The notes beneath the pieces are model-generated. The model was not told the DNA's origin. It saw nothing but the letters and a program-made list of their open reading frames with translations, and searched no databases. A DNA stretch of 64,000 nt from Mucilaginibacter polytrichastri (GTDB taxonomy: Bacteria > Bacteroidota > Bacteroidia > Sphingobacteriales > Sphingobacteriaceae): assembly GCF_001911425.1 (NCBI RefSeq), contig NZ_MPPL01000001.1:2162305-2226304 (forward strand), written 5' to 3'. Within the stretch, counting starts at the first letter, position 1, and every line of letters begins with the position of its first letter. The translations under genes and the position numbers were made by a program. Of the stretch, positions 34,223-43,936 are shown piece by piece.

Positions 34223-37200
34223 TTAATTAGGTTGTATATGATGAGAAATTATCAGGTTAAAGTATTCTTCTGTTGGTTTATCGGGCTGTTTATGGTAGTG
34301 TGTGCCGCTGCTTGCTATCAAAAGCTCTTCGGCCACGGCCAGTTTCCCGATGCCCACGTTTTCTGGTTCAGCATACCTGGGCTCATCCATAATCTCGATC
34401 AAGTGATGTTCTGCCGGTATCAATACGGCCTCGGGGACCGAACCCTTTATGAAGTCGCTCGAATCTTTAGCATAATCCTTGATCATTGCATATTCTTCAT
34501 CCTGATCTGGGCCTTCCTTATTAAAAAAATGCACAACAGAAAAGCCTGTAATATCTGATATGTAAGCTTTATTTTTCAGGAAATTAAGAATATCGGCTAT
34601 GTAGATCTCTTTACCAACCTTAAATACCGACTCTGACGCGTACATCCACGGGCACAGATATTCTTTAATATCATCATTTAATTTAACGGTAAGCATCCCA
34701 TAATCCAAACCGGTATCACCGTTGAACTTAATTTTGAAAACTAGTTTTATCCGTTCATAAACCGGGTTTTCTACCTGTACCCTTATGAATGGAGATACCG
34801 TATCCGTGAGAAATTTTTTTACCTTATAAAGTGTTGCCAGGTTAACTTTGGGGGTTATACTGGTAAATAGGCTGTTATCCGCCTGTTCGGGAATAAGTAC
34901 TACCCTTAAACACCCATCGTTCAAAAAGTTAGCGTCATCTGCTTCCGGCTGTATGCATTTTACCATCAGTATCTCTGGGAAATTTTGCAGCACAGACTGT
35001 TCAATATCGCGCGGGCTCAGCATCCGTTGTTTATGCCTCAGGCGCTCGCTCACCCTGATGTAGTAATGCTCATTTGTTTCGGCAGGCCGGCCATTGTAAG
35101 AAACAAAGTCCTGGTAAACATTCTGCACCCCTTTTACTTTATGCATAAACCCTTTAACCGAACCTGGCTGAAGGATAAAACTATCCTTATTGGCATCATC
35201 TAACGATATGACGCGTGTGGCTGTGGCTGCATTGGTATATAAACCGATCATCCTTGATTTGATGTCACACCTACCGCGCACCCCTGCCCTTATCCAAAAC
35301 AAGCCCGGCGTTAGTAGCGTGTTGTTTGTTTTAACAGCAGCCGGTGTTATGATACTGACTATGCCGGTATGGGTAAAATTATTGGTGGCATCACGCAAAA
35401 TGTCTTTTTTTGCGAAGTTTATCCATTTGTTATTCTCCAGGTAGCTCCACTGCAATAGCTCAGGATCTTCATCTATAGACGAAAAATTCTTTTCTTCTAA
35501 CTGAAACAACAGGGAAAGCTCGTGCTGTGGTAATACATCTCTAATGCCTATGTAAAGGTTATTCTCCATTTCAAAAACTGGCATCAAAAAGTAAGCCTCC
35601 AAATCTTCGTCGGGATAGCCAGACGCATAACCGAACGGGCATTCATAGATCATTTTTAACCCATTGTCTTCATTCTCGGTATCAGAATTAGCCTGCAATG
35701 CTTCAGAATGTTCGAGCACATAATCTATGCTGATGTTTTTAATAACCGGCATGTATGGCAGGTTAGGAAGTGGTTGTTTTTTATTGAATCTGCCAGAATT
35801 GTGCAGTACCGCTTCCGGGAATATTTTGCTGAACGTTTGGTGCCCGAAAGCATCTTGCGGGGCTGTAAGCTCGAGCCTTACAAAACCATCAGTGAAAAAT
35901 GTATCGGCTATTAAAGCTTCCTGTTCTAATAAAGGCTTATTTGAAAATGTAAGCCTTTTTATATCGATATCTTTAAGTTGGGTATAATCCGAAAGTAATT
36001 CTGTTCCATCCGCCTCTGTTTCAGTTTCAAACAGGCCGAAAGATTGTTGTTGCGCGCGCGGTTTATGTACCCCCTGCGTAATGGTACTCAGCTTTACCCG
36101 GAATGAGTCATTGGTGATACCGGTATGATAGGCTTCATAATAATTTTTCCATCCACCCGTATTATAGGGCAAACCTATCCACTCCAGCGTAATAGAAAAA
36201 TTGCGGGTATGCCTGTTAAAAATATTGGTGTTTTTTATATCCAAATAGCTGCCCATGGTAGGCTGTGGCCCAAACGGTTGAAACGCATTGGCCGCGCTTA
36301 ACGCGCCAATATTATTTTGCAGCTTTACTGTTTTAACACCCTTTACCTGCACCCTGATTGTTACCCGTTCTATCCGCTTGTTCTTAATAAAAGCCAGCGG
36401 GTGGTAAACAGCATAATTATTAAGCCGAAGCCTTATTGCCGGCCAGTTTAGCACGTAACTGCCGCCATGAATGCTTGCGTTATAGCTAACAAGCGGCTGA
36501 TCATCGGGGTTAAGTTCTGCAATTACTTCAAGGAGCTTATCCAGATAGTTCAGTTTTACACTGTATCTTTTTATTTCTTGCCAGCCGTTAATTCCCGTAA
36601 AATTAATAATAAACGCATTCGACAATAATTCATAAGCTGCAGCCTGTGTGTCTTTTCCGGTGGACGCCGCAAAATTCTGAAACCAATTTGTAATGTCTAT
36701 AAAAGACTGGCTTTCGAGGTGAAATTTCAGGTGGATTGTTCTACGCCCCTCGCTGAGGTACAATATGGGCGATGCAACGAGGATACCTGTTTCTGCATTT
36801 TCCATTGTCCTGGCTTCTTCAGAAAGTTCATACTGATCTTCGCCTAACAAAGGCCATGTTTCAATAGATTTTGTGCTTTTTAATATTGCTCCCGGCTTTA
36901 TGGGCGCATATTCTTTCTTATAAGCCTGCATGGTGGTGATCTCCTTGCCGGTTTCGTCAAAAATTTGTGTGTAAGCACCAATGTAAACCGTTTTTAGTTC
37001 TGTGATTTTGGCAGGCGTTATCACAATGTTTTCATCAAGGCTGAAATAAACTGGTTCTTCGCTACCGGCCACTTCTGCCAACAGTTGTTCACCTGCTTTA
37101 ATTTGAACCTGCTGAATGCCGGCATCAGGTTCAAATACCACATGCACACTATCAGGAAGTGCTCCCTGCATTTCTATCCCTAATATGTTGCGGTAGTAAT

Positions 37201-38026
37201 GGTCAAGATGGATTTGGGGAATCTCGTTTATCTGGTCTTTCAGGTGGCCATAAAGATGAAAAAATGCAATGCATAACGCTAAGTGAGGGTTATAATGCTC
37301 GTTCACCAGGTCATGGTTCTTGATATAAAAGGTGGTGATCCCTAAAAAATGATTGTATTTACTGCGTATATCGGTAAAGATCTTACGCAGGTAAGGCAAG
37401 GCATGAAAGATCTTTTCTTTAGTAACATCTCCTTTTCCAAAGATATTTTCGATCACTGTTTTTTCTGACGGGTCCACCGGTTTGTAGGCTGCTATCGGGA
37501 TGTCTATCTTAACTTCTTCACCGAATAATTTACGTGCCTGGTAATTATAATACCTTATCTTGATCAATTCGCTGCCGAAGCCCTCCAATACAGAAGTAAG
37601 CTCTGTGGTGATGTGATTGTGGTTTTGCGCCTTTGTTAATTTATCATATAACTGTATCATTAACAACGCTATATCCAGTATAAACGCAAACAATTCTTTA
37701 AATGCAGCTATTGTTTCTTCATCACTGGCTGCTGTGTATATATCTGATTCTATTTTATCGTATTTATTCAGATGCGCAGAAAGATCAAACCTCGAAATCA
37801 GTACAATAAGCACATTGATATCCGAAGTAAAAAAACTTTCCCAATCGCCATCTATCTGGTTTGATGAATTGTAATAATTTACCTGGTTTGAAATTGATGC
37901 CATAAACTTCATCAGGTCGGCAATATCCCTGTCATCAATATTCACGCTATCGGTAGCAAGCGCTACCAGTTTCCTTTCTTCCTGGCTTAAACCATCCAGT
38001 ATATCAGATAAAAGATCGGTAGCCAT
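34223..38026 (-). CDS. eCIS large baseplate J/gp47-like protein (Afp11-like)
   Basis: A 1267-aa soluble protein, second largest of the cluster. The C-terminal 350 residues carry the baseplate-J pattern: Y-Y-I-R-V-S-E-R-L-R-H-K, then P-R-D-I-E-Q-S-V-L and a run of alternating strands with V-V-L-I-P-E and R-V-Q-V-E-N-P-V-Y-E-R-I. The N-terminal half is specific to eCIS Afp11/Pvc11-type proteins. By homology it forms the baseplate wedge with the Afp12-like protein around the gp25-like component, whose gene is 6 bases upstream. No membrane helix. Confidence 0.85.
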   Translation of the reverse strand: MATDLLSDILDGLSQEERKLVALATDSVNIDDRDIADLMKFMASISNQVNYYNSSNQIDGDWESFFTSDINVLIVLISRFDLSAHLNKYDKIESDIYTAASDEETIAAFKELFAFILDIALLMIQLYDKLTKAQNHNHITTELTSVLEGFGSELIKIRYYNYQARKLFGEEVKIDIPIAAYKPVDPSEKTVIENIFGKGDVTKEKIFHALPYLRKIFTDIRSKYNHFLGITTFYIKNHDLVNEHYNPHLALCIAFFHLYGHLKDQINEIPQIHLDHYYRNILGIEMQGALPDSVHVVFEPDAGIQQVQIKAGEQLLAEVAGSEEPVYFSLDENIVITPAKITELKTVYIGAYTQIFDETGKEITTMQAYKKEYAPIKPGAILKSTKSIETWPLLGEDQYELSEEARTMENAETGILVASPILYLSEGRRTIHLKFHLESQSFIDITNWFQNFAASTGKDTQAAAYELLSNAFIINFTGINGWQEIKRYSVKLNYLDKLLEVIAELNPDDQPLVSYNASIHGGSYVLNWPAIRLRLNNYAVYHPLAFIKNKRIERVTIRVQVKGVKTVKLQNNIGALSAANAFQPFGPQPTMGSYLDIKNTNIFNRHTRNFSITLEWIGLPYNTGGWKNYYEAYHTGITNDSFRVKLSTITQGVHKPRAQQQSFGLFETETEADGTELLSDYTQLKDIDIKRLTFSNKPLLEQEALIADTFFTDGFVRLELTAPQDAFGHQTFSKIFPEAVLHNSGRFNKKQPLPNLPYMPVIKNISIDYVLEHSEALQANSDTENEDNGLKMIYECPFGYASGYPDEDLEAYFLMPVFEMENNLYIGIRDVLPQHELSLLFQLEEKNFSSIDEDPELLQWSYLENNKWINFAKKDILRDATNNFTHTGIVSIITPAAVKTNNTLLTPGLFWIRAGVRGRCDIKSRMIGLYTNAATATRVISLDDANKDSFILQPGSVKGFMHKVKGVQNVYQDFVSYNGRPAETNEHYYIRVSERLRHKQRMLSPRDIEQSVLQNFPEILMVKCIQPEADDANFLNDGCLRVVLIPEQADNSLFTSITPKVNLATLYKVKKFLTDTVSPFIRVQVENPVYERIKLVFKIKFNGDTGLDYGMLTVKLNDDIKEYLCPWMYASESVFKVGKEIYIADILNFLKNKAYISDITGFSVVHFFNKEGPDQDEEYAMIKDYAKDSSDFIKGSVPEAVLIPAEHHLIEIMDEPRYAEPENVGIGKLAVAEELLIASSGTHYHKQPDKPTEEYFNLIISHHIQPN

Positions 38027-38032
38027 GATAAG

Positions 38033-38455
38033 TTATCGGGTTGAAACGTTAGTACCTTCTAATAAGTAAAAAGGGAAAACTATATTATGCCGGGTATTGG
38101 TAATAATAACCCTGAAATTTACCTGTATGCTTAGCACACCGTCCAGGTCATCGCGGTTTAATATTTCGGTATCTATAAAGTTTACCCGTGGCTCATAGTT
38201 CAGCAGCGCGTGGTATATAATATGGTTAAGCCGGGCAATAAGTGTCGAATCTGTTTTTTCAAATATCAGTAACTTCAAACCGCAGCCAAACTCGGGCTGC
38301 ATGATGCGTTCGCCCGGCGTGGTACTCAATATAATCCGCAGGCTCTGTTCTATATCTGTAATATCAGAAACCATTTGCACGGTATGATTTGCTTTGTCAA
38401 AAAACGGCGGAAAACTCCATCCCGTACCTAAAAAAGACTTTAATTCATCTGCCAT
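38033..38455 (-). CDS. gp25-like baseplate wedge protein (Afp9-like)
   Basis: A 140-aa protein with the gp25/lysozyme-like wedge pattern: an F-L-G-T-G-W-S-F-P-P-F-F entry, I-E-Q-S-L-R-I-I-L-S-T-T-P-G-E-R, then M-Q-P-E-F-G-C-G-L. The E-R-x-x-x-P-x-F-G-x-x-L stretch is the diagnostic EPR-type core of the family. In contractile systems this small protein links baseplate wedge to the first sheath ring. It follows the PAAR gene by 1 base. The length is typical. Confidence 0.92.
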   Translation of the reverse strand: MADELKSFLGTGWSFPPFFDKANHTVQMVSDITDIEQSLRIILSTTPGERIMQPEFGCGLKLLIFEKTDSTLIARLNHIIYHALLNYEPRVNFIDTEILNRDDLDGVLSIQVNFRVIITNTRHNIVFPFYLLEGTNVSTR

Positions 38456-38456
38456 A

Positions 38457-38759
38457 TTACCCTCCTATTAAAACTGTGGGGAAACCTAATATAATATTGC
38501 CCCCGTGTGCAGTGGTATCGCCCATACGCGCGGCCGGTTTACCACAGATCATAACCGTTGCCGAGCCTTTAATTATAGAATCGGGCGGGCCTACGCAAAC
38601 CACATTATCACCCATTAAAGCAGCCGGCATGTTCCCGATCAAAACCGTTGGCGCGCCCGGCCCTATAATTGGGCCCCCAACGTGCGGTATAGGCGGTATG
38701 CCTGGTGTTACCATAGGGCATACATGCATATCTGTTAATCTTGCGGCCATCATTCCCAT
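38457..38759 (-). CDS. PAAR spike-tip protein (Afp10-like)
   Basis: A 100-aa protein made almost entirely of the PAAR pattern: A-A-R-L-T-D-M-H-V-C-P near the start, repeated G-x-P-x-V-L-I-G-x-M-P-A-A-x-x-G-D units, and A-R-M-G-D-T-T-A-H-G-G near the end. The His and Cys residues (H and C near 12-14, H near 85) fit the zinc site of the conical tip. It caps the VgrG-like spike encoded just upstream. No C-terminal extension, so no toxin is fused to the tip. A start two codons further in (MMAARL) is equally possible. Confidence 0.93.
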   Translation of the reverse strand: MGMMAARLTDMHVCPMVTPGIPPIPHVGGPIIGPGAPTVLIGNMPAALMGDNVVCVGPPDSIIKGSATVMICGKPAARMGDTTAHGGNIILGFPTVLIGG

Positions 38760-38768
38760 AAGTTCTGT

Positions 38769-40565
38769 TTAATTGATCATTACCATAGCACCCTTAACAA
38801 CTGTTTGCCCTGCTGCCGAAATTTCGGCGGTGGCATTTCCCTTGGCTGTGAAGCCTACATTTGCCGTATTGCTGATATTTAAGCCCGCAACAGCAACATC
38901 CTGCGTTGCAGTAAGATTGAGTTTGCCGGTTGCATTAAGTGTTATGTTACCCGTTGCTTTGATGTTGATATCCTTGCCACTCTGCAAATCAATGCCCGAT
39001 GATGTCATTTTTACCGAGTTGCTGTTCTGGTCTTCTATTTCTACAGACTTTGCCTCATCGCTAAAAGTGATCTTATTGCCACCCGGTGTTTCTATAATGA
39101 TGACCTTTTTTTCATCATCAAAGCTTAGCTTAAGCTGGCTTTTTGTGATCAGCGATTTAATGTAATTGTTGTTATCTGCAGGTGTTGCCACTGCTTGTTT
39201 AGCATTGCTGTACAATGCGCCAAGTATAATTGGATACTTAGGGTTGCTTTCCAGAAAACCTACTATAACTTCGTCGCCAACTTCGGGCAAAAAACCTGCG
39301 CCAGCGCTTGATGTGGCGTAAAAGTTTGCCATGCGGGCCCAAATGCCATCCTGTGCCTCTGCATTTGATGGCAGGCTTATCAGGATGCGGAACTGCGACT
39401 CCGGGTCTTCAAACAGTTTCTTTACCGTGGCCACTTGCAAGCCATGTATGGCAGGCATTTGCCCTGCTGCTGCCGGATAAGATATGTTCATCCTTTCATA
39501 AACCGCGCGGCTATCAAGGCCAAATTTCACATTGGTTAGCCATTCGCCCTCTGCTATCTGATGCGTAAGCGACGATACAAAGGCATTTCCGTTGAACCTT
39601 TCGCCAACACCGGCAATTTCAATAATACTACCTGCTTTAACCGCGGCATTGCCCACGAAGCTCACCTGGCCTTTTTGTGCGCCGAGCCTCATCCGCAGTA
39701 AATTACCATCGGCCCACGCTTTAAGCTCATCTTGTGCCATAGGTGTAACCGAATTAAGGCTCAGCTTGGTTTGCTGTAATTTACCCGATAAGCTTTTGGC
39801 AGTTAAATTACCCTGCAAATTTATAGCGGGTTCGGCGGCTGTAGATTTTAGCAATACCTGGTTTTTAATATCCCAGGCGGTAGCTTCAAGAGAGGGTGCC
39901 TGTTTTTCAGCGTTCAATTCGGCATTAAAAGAAATGATAGACTCGCCAAATGCAACACGTAAAACAGCCTCACCATTAAGCGCGGGCTTACCTATGGTCA
40001 TCTTATCGCCATCGAAAGTAATAATGAAACCGTTGAACTCCGCACGAGATAAAACAAAGTCCCAATCAGTAGCCAGCTTTTGAAAAGTGCTTTCCATCAG
40101 CGGCGTGGTGCTATCTACAGTTGCAGTTAAACTATAAGTATCTATAATAGCTTTGATGATGGCGCTATCTGTTTTGTTGGTAAAGGCAGATTCTTTTTTG
40201 TTAAACGTCATGCTTACCGCCTTGTGCTTGCAGGTAATGATGAGGTTATAAGCTTCTGATGAATTGATCTGTACACCCTGTTTAACAATTACCCCCTTGA
40301 AGATCGATTTTTCTGTATCACTGCCGTACCCGGCTGTTATTTCAATATCATTACCTGGGATAAAATCGTTGCTGTCGCTGATGGGGAAATCACCTGTTTC
40401 TACAGAACCATCTAACAGCACTATCTCTGCAAAGGATATTTTATTGATCTCGTGTGTTATATTAACAGAATTTATAGGATAATAATCTTTTATAGGAGAT
40501 CCGTTAACCTTAATGGTGAGCATTAAGGTGGGGTTTTCTATATCCGCTGGCGATTTAGGGGGCAT
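38769..40565 (-). CDS. VgrG/gpV-like spike protein (Afp8-like)
   Basis: A 598-aa spike with three parts: an N-terminal gp27-like hub region (about residues 1-370), an OB-fold region with G-I-W-A-R-M-A-N-F-Y-A and a typical E-V-G-D-E-V-I-V-G-F, and a C-terminal beta-prism of short repeated strands (G-N-I-T-L-N-A-T-G-K-L-N-L-T) that tapers toward the PAAR tip. It trimerises at the baseplate centre by homology. No C-terminal effector domain. It is 2 bases from the LysM gene upstream and 9 from the PAAR gene downstream. Confidence 0.92.
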   Translation of the reverse strand: MPPKSPADIENPTLMLTIKVNGSPIKDYYPINSVNITHEINKISFAEIVLLDGSVETGDFPISDSNDFIPGNDIEITAGYGSDTEKSIFKGVIVKQGVQINSSEAYNLIITCKHKAVSMTFNKKESAFTNKTDSAIIKAIIDTYSLTATVDSTTPLMESTFQKLATDWDFVLSRAEFNGFIITFDGDKMTIGKPALNGEAVLRVAFGESIISFNAELNAEKQAPSLEATAWDIKNQVLLKSTAAEPAINLQGNLTAKSLSGKLQQTKLSLNSVTPMAQDELKAWADGNLLRMRLGAQKGQVSFVGNAAVKAGSIIEIAGVGERFNGNAFVSSLTHQIAEGEWLTNVKFGLDSRAVYERMNISYPAAAGQMPAIHGLQVATVKKLFEDPESQFRILISLPSNAEAQDGIWARMANFYATSSAGAGFLPEVGDEVIVGFLESNPKYPIILGALYSNAKQAVATPADNNNYIKSLITKSQLKLSFDDEKKVIIIETPGGNKITFSDEAKSVEIEDQNSNSVKMTSSGIDLQSGKDINIKATGNITLNATGKLNLTATQDVAVAGLNISNTANVGFTAKGNATAEISAAGQTVVKGAMVMIN

Positions 40566-40566
40566 G

Positions 40567-41247
40567 TTATTTTTTAATTGGTGGAAAATAGATCTGGTCG
40601 CCGGGCTTAATAGCCTGGAAACTGCTTAAGCCATTAGCTTTTGCTATTTCCATGTAGTATGAACTGTCGCCATAGATGCGGTATGACATCAGCGGCAATG
40701 TATCGCCGGCTCTAACCGTGCGTACATGGGTAAGGTCTGGTGATGATTTTGCAGCTTCCTTAGCTTTGGTCTTATAATCTTTACTTTGGGTAATAGTGAT
40801 GTCTATAGTTGCCCTTAAGGCTTTACCCGCTGGTGTAAATAAGTTATATGTCACATCGAGCTTAGAGCATACACCTGTAAAGGTTAACCTCCCCCATATA
40901 ATTAACAGGTAAAATGGCCGGTGGATATTACCCTGAAAGCCATAAACCAGGTTGGTAAAAGTATCAATGTAATCATCAACGTCTTTATACTTGGCAGCTA
41001 AGGGTACTATGCCTGTGCCATCTACAAAAAAAGATAACGTAAGGTCGCTTTGGCCTATGCGTTTAAATACCTGGGTTGAATCCGTAGCTCCAAGCGCCTT
41101 ATCGTCAGAATAAATAACGCTATATGTGCGCTGATATTTAGACGGATTTATAAAAGCGTCTATCTCCCCGGCTTTCTGATATTTACACGGCGGATCTTTA
41201 AATGCCTGAATCTTTAATTTAATAAGGGTTTGGGTATTATCTCTCAT
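40567..41247 (-). CDS. LysM-domain baseplate protein (Afp7-like)
   Basis: A 226-aa protein ending in a LysM domain: V-R-A-G-D-T-L-P-L-M-S-Y-R-I-Y-G-D, then I-A-K-A-N-G-L and I-K-P-G-D-Q-I-Y-F-P-P. In contractile systems such proteins (gp53/Afp7 type) stabilise the hub-baseplate joint and need not bind peptidoglycan. No signal peptide. The ATG at 41247 overlaps the DUF5908 stop (ATGAGAGATAA), which argues for this start over one four codons upstream. It is followed 1 base later by the spike gene. Confidence 0.88.
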   Translation of the reverse strand: MRDNTQTLIKLKIQAFKDPPCKYQKAGEIDAFINPSKYQRTYSVIYSDDKALGATDSTQVFKRIGQSDLTLSFFVDGTGIVPLAAKYKDVDDYIDTFTNLVYGFQGNIHRPFYLLIIWGRLTFTGVCSKLDVTYNLFTPAGKALRATIDITITQSKDYKTKAKEAAKSSPDLTHVRTVRAGDTLPLMSYRIYGDSSYYMEIAKANGLSSFQAIKPGDQIYFPPIKK

Positions 41248-41398
41248 ACACGTTATCAAGCTTCAGTAATATTTTTTCTGTGCATTCTTTAATAAGCTTG
41301 TTTTTAAGCTCATCTATATCCCGTTGATTAATGGTATGCTGCTTTTGGGGCTGCTCAATAGCAACCCTTATTACCAGTTCGCGTATTTCTATCGGCAT
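41237..41398 (-). CDS. DUF5908 small eCIS protein
   Basis: A 53-aa frame from ATG (complement 41396-41398) to TAA (41237-41239). The start M-P-I-E-I-R-E-L-V-I-R-V is the recognisable core of DUF5908, a tiny family found between tube and LysM genes in eCIS clusters. The rest is a charged helix (D-I-D-E-L-K-N-K-L-I-K-E-C). Its stop overlaps the LysM start. No function is established; a chaperone or hub-adaptor role is speculation. The gene is easy to miss because of its length. Confidence 0.85.
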   Translation of the reverse strand: MPIEIRELVIRVAIEQPQKQHTINQRDIDELKNKLIKECTEKILLKLDNVYER

Positions 41399-41400
41399 TG

Positions 41401-41841
41401 TTAATTCACTTTATCAAAATAATCAAAACATAGCTCAAGTGTTTCCACAACAATGGCGTTATCCTGTGCTTTCAGATCAGATATTTTGATCGAAACAGGA
41501 TAGGCATTGATAAATTTCCAGGTAGCAATCGGGCGCGACTGCTCATCCATTAAGTTAACTACGATGGTTTTGGGATAAAAAGAAAACTCTTCGATATTAT
41601 GGGTAGCCCAGGTTATGAGCGGGGAACCTAAAAGCATCCCCCGCTTTAAAACCAGATTTTCGTATTTAGGGCGTGTAGGCATGCGATGCACATAGCGGTT
41701 TTCACCACCTTCAACCACTTCATCTACACCAATTTTTACGTTAAGTCCACTTACTTCCTGAAAACTACCCTCATTTTGTCCCGTTATGCCAATTACATTA
41801 ACTTTAAAATAAAATCCAACAGGAGGATAGTATTGCGCCAT
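41401..41841 (-). CDS. eCIS inner-tube protein 2 (gp19-like, Afp5-type)
   Basis: A 146-aa tube-family protein. Features: F-Y-F-K-V-N-V-I-G start strand, F-Q-E-V-S-G-L-N-V-K-I (the conserved EVSGL), R-P-K-Y-E-N-L-V-L-K-R-G-M, and W-K-F-I-N-A-Y-P-V-S-I at the end strand. These are the marks of the T4 gp19/Hcp-like tube fold. It lies 5 bases from the first tube gene. By analogy with Afp5 it may form the special first ring joining spike and tube; which of the two plays this role is inferred from gene order only. Confidence 0.9.
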   Translation of the reverse strand: MAQYYPPVGFYFKVNVIGITGQNEGSFQEVSGLNVKIGVDEVVEGGENRYVHRMPTRPKYENLVLKRGMLLGSPLITWATHNIEEFSFYPKTIVVNLMDEQSRPIATWKFINAYPVSIKISDLKAQDNAIVVETLELCFDYFDKVN

Positions 41842-41846
41842 TAAGG

Positions 41847-42302
41847 TTAACTGGTTATAGTAAGACCTTCATGCGCTAGTTCCATACTCTCTACCGCAAC
41901 TTCATTAGCGTCGGCTTTCATGTCTGTAACCGTAATTTTAGTTGGGAAAGCGTTTAAAAGGCTCCAGCTCATGGCTACCGCATTGGTTTCGTCAAGCAGG
42001 CTTATCAAAATGGTCGACCGTTTAATGGTATTCATTTTAATAGCGTTGTATTTATCCCATAGTGCTTTATCACCTTTGAAAATTCCTTTCTTGAGGGTGA
42101 TGTTACCGAATTTCTGGATTCCCGGCATTTTCACTGTAGAATACACCTTGCTGCTGCCACCGCGGTATTCTATTACCTGGGTTTCTGAAGATAGGCCTGT
42201 TACTTCCTGAAATATTAATTCAGCATCGTCCCATTTAACCTGGAACGAGAATTTAACGAGGGGCCACGTTGCTACTGATTGGGCTGAGCCATCATCTGCC
42301 AT
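41847..42302 (-). CDS. eCIS inner-tube protein 1 (gp19-like, Afp1-type)
   Basis: A 151-aa tube-family protein paralogous to its neighbour: W-P-L-V-K-F-S-F-Q-V-K-W, F-Q-E-V-T-G-L-S, K-F-G-N-I-T-L-K-K-G-I-F-K-G, and W-S-L-L-N-A-F-P-T-K-I. It lies directly downstream of the sheath gene, the usual position of the main tube subunit. By homology it stacks as hexamers inside the sheath and carries cargo in its lumen. No signal peptide. Confidence 0.9.
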   Translation of the reverse strand: MADDGSAQSVATWPLVKFSFQVKWDDAELIFQEVTGLSSETQVIEYRGGSSKVYSTVKMPGIQKFGNITLKKGIFKGDKALWDKYNAIKMNTIKRSTILISLLDETNAVAMSWSLLNAFPTKITVTDMKADANEVAVESMELAHEGLTITS

Positions 42303-42346
42303 AATTGAAAAAGTTTAAATTGTGATAAGATATAGATTGATAATAG

Positions 42347-43912
42347 TTAAGATTGTTGCATTTGTTGCTGGAAGGTGATTACGATGAACTCAGCAGGGCG
42401 TACTATAGCCACCTTAACTGTGATCAGCATTTTTCCGTCCAGTATGTCTGTAGCTGTCATGGTTGCGCCAAGGCCAATCTGTACGTCAAAAGCCTGCTCT
42501 GGCGCAGCACCTGCCAATGCACCTTGTTTCCATAAATTGACCAGAAAGTTGTTGATCATGCTTTTTACTGTTATCCAGGTGTTTGCATCATTCGGCTCAA
42601 ATATATAAGCGCGTGTTGCAAGCTTAACAGATTGCTCTATCATGATAAGGGTACGGCGTACATTAATATAGCGCCAATCCTGGCTGTTGCCATCCAGTGT
42701 GCGGCCTCCCCAAACCAAAGGGCCAATACCCGGGAAAGCACGGATCACGTTTACAGATTTGCCGGCCATCACATCAACGTTAAGGTTTTGCTGGCCCTCA
42801 TTTGATACGCTTACCGATGGCGCGTTAACCATGTTAAGCGATACGTTTGCAGGTGCTTTCCACACCCCCCTGCTGCTATCTACAAGTGTATATATCCCTG
42901 CCATAGCTGCTGCAGGCGGCAATTCGTTCAGCGTGCTCCTAATTTCTTCGAGCATATTGGCATAGGTTGGGCTAGTAGCCTTTAATGCCAGGTGGAAATT
43001 TCTTTTAGCGTTTTGAATATCAATTTTCTTGTTTGCTATTTCTAAAGGATCTTTTAAACCTGCCAGGTCAGAAGCAAGCGTCTTGCTGTTTGCATTATAT
43101 TTATTTACAACCTCTTGCGCGGCTGCCTCAGGTAAAATAGTTTCAAGATCTACAGCGTCATCTAAATTTTCGAAATCCACTTCGCCGGGCTGCACAATAG
43201 ATGTTTTAAGCCAAGGGTAATAAGCAGCACCGTAGTTAAGATAGTTGATCCCTATCTTGGTCCTGAAATTATCTACAATAACGGCAGTATCTTCATCAGG
43301 CTGTTGCTGTACCAGGTCAAGTATTGCGAAACGGCTTTGCATATTGCCACAATGGTTTAATACAGCGGTGTAAATTGTGGTATAGCAATCCTCACCTAGT
43401 GAAATTGCATCGGGTATAACTACCAGCGTTGGCTCGTATTCTTTTTCGAGCAGTTGCAGCGGGCTAACCGGTTTATCTGCAGAACCAATAAAGTCTGCAG
43501 CTAAAATATCAAACCCATCTGGCTTATCGCCGTAGGTACCAACAGAAACAATAAAACAAGGGCCCCCTCCATTGGCAAAAAATAGCCGGATGCTGTTATA
43601 CAGGTAGGCTGTATTCTTATCATTTATTTTAACCAGCTTTTGAACGCCGGCCAGGTTAAATGTTTCTGATTTTACCTTCGGATCCGGATCTGCAAGTGTG
43701 AACCTGGATTTAAAACCACCACCAAATGATTCTACATACTCGGCGAAGGATGTTAACCTGGTTGGTATTGATATAAGTGATTTTCCGTTGCGTTCTGCTA
43801 TTTCTGTGTAGCCGATAAACGCGGGTACAGCCGTTTCAACTGCAACTGCCGAACTTGGAAAGGCGTTTTTTTCTTCGATGTAAACACCTGGTGTCATTAA
43901 CGTTGATGCCAT
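42347..43912 (-). CDS. eCIS contractile sheath protein
   Basis: A 521-aa sheath protein. The start is M-A-S-T-L-M-T-P-G-V-Y-I-E-E, the linker strand of sheath subunits, followed by V-P-A-F-I-G-Y-T-E. The C terminus has W-G-G-R-T-L-D-G, Y-I-N-V-R-R-T-L-I-M-I-E-Q-S and I-V-R-P-A-E-F-I-V-I-T-F, which form the conserved sheath core. A middle insertion domain (about residues 230-330, helix-rich) accounts for the extra length. Only one sheath gene is present, unlike the three in Afp. By homology it contracts around the tube to drive injection. Confidence 0.95.
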   Translation of the reverse strand: MASTLMTPGVYIEEKNAFPSSAVAVETAVPAFIGYTEIAERNGKSLISIPTRLTSFAEYVESFGGGFKSRFTLADPDPKVKSETFNLAGVQKLVKINDKNTAYLYNSIRLFFANGGGPCFIVSVGTYGDKPDGFDILAADFIGSADKPVSPLQLLEKEYEPTLVVIPDAISLGEDCYTTIYTAVLNHCGNMQSRFAILDLVQQQPDEDTAVIVDNFRTKIGINYLNYGAAYYPWLKTSIVQPGEVDFENLDDAVDLETILPEAAAQEVVNKYNANSKTLASDLAGLKDPLEIANKKIDIQNAKRNFHLALKATSPTYANMLEEIRSTLNELPPAAAMAGIYTLVDSSRGVWKAPANVSLNMVNAPSVSVSNEGQQNLNVDVMAGKSVNVIRAFPGIGPLVWGGRTLDGNSQDWRYINVRRTLIMIEQSVKLATRAYIFEPNDANTWITVKSMINNFLVNLWKQGALAGAAPEQAFDVQIGLGATMTATDILDGKMLITVKVAIVRPAEFIVITFQQQMQQS

Positions 43913-43936
43913 AGAGATAAGGTTTAAGGTTTTAAA

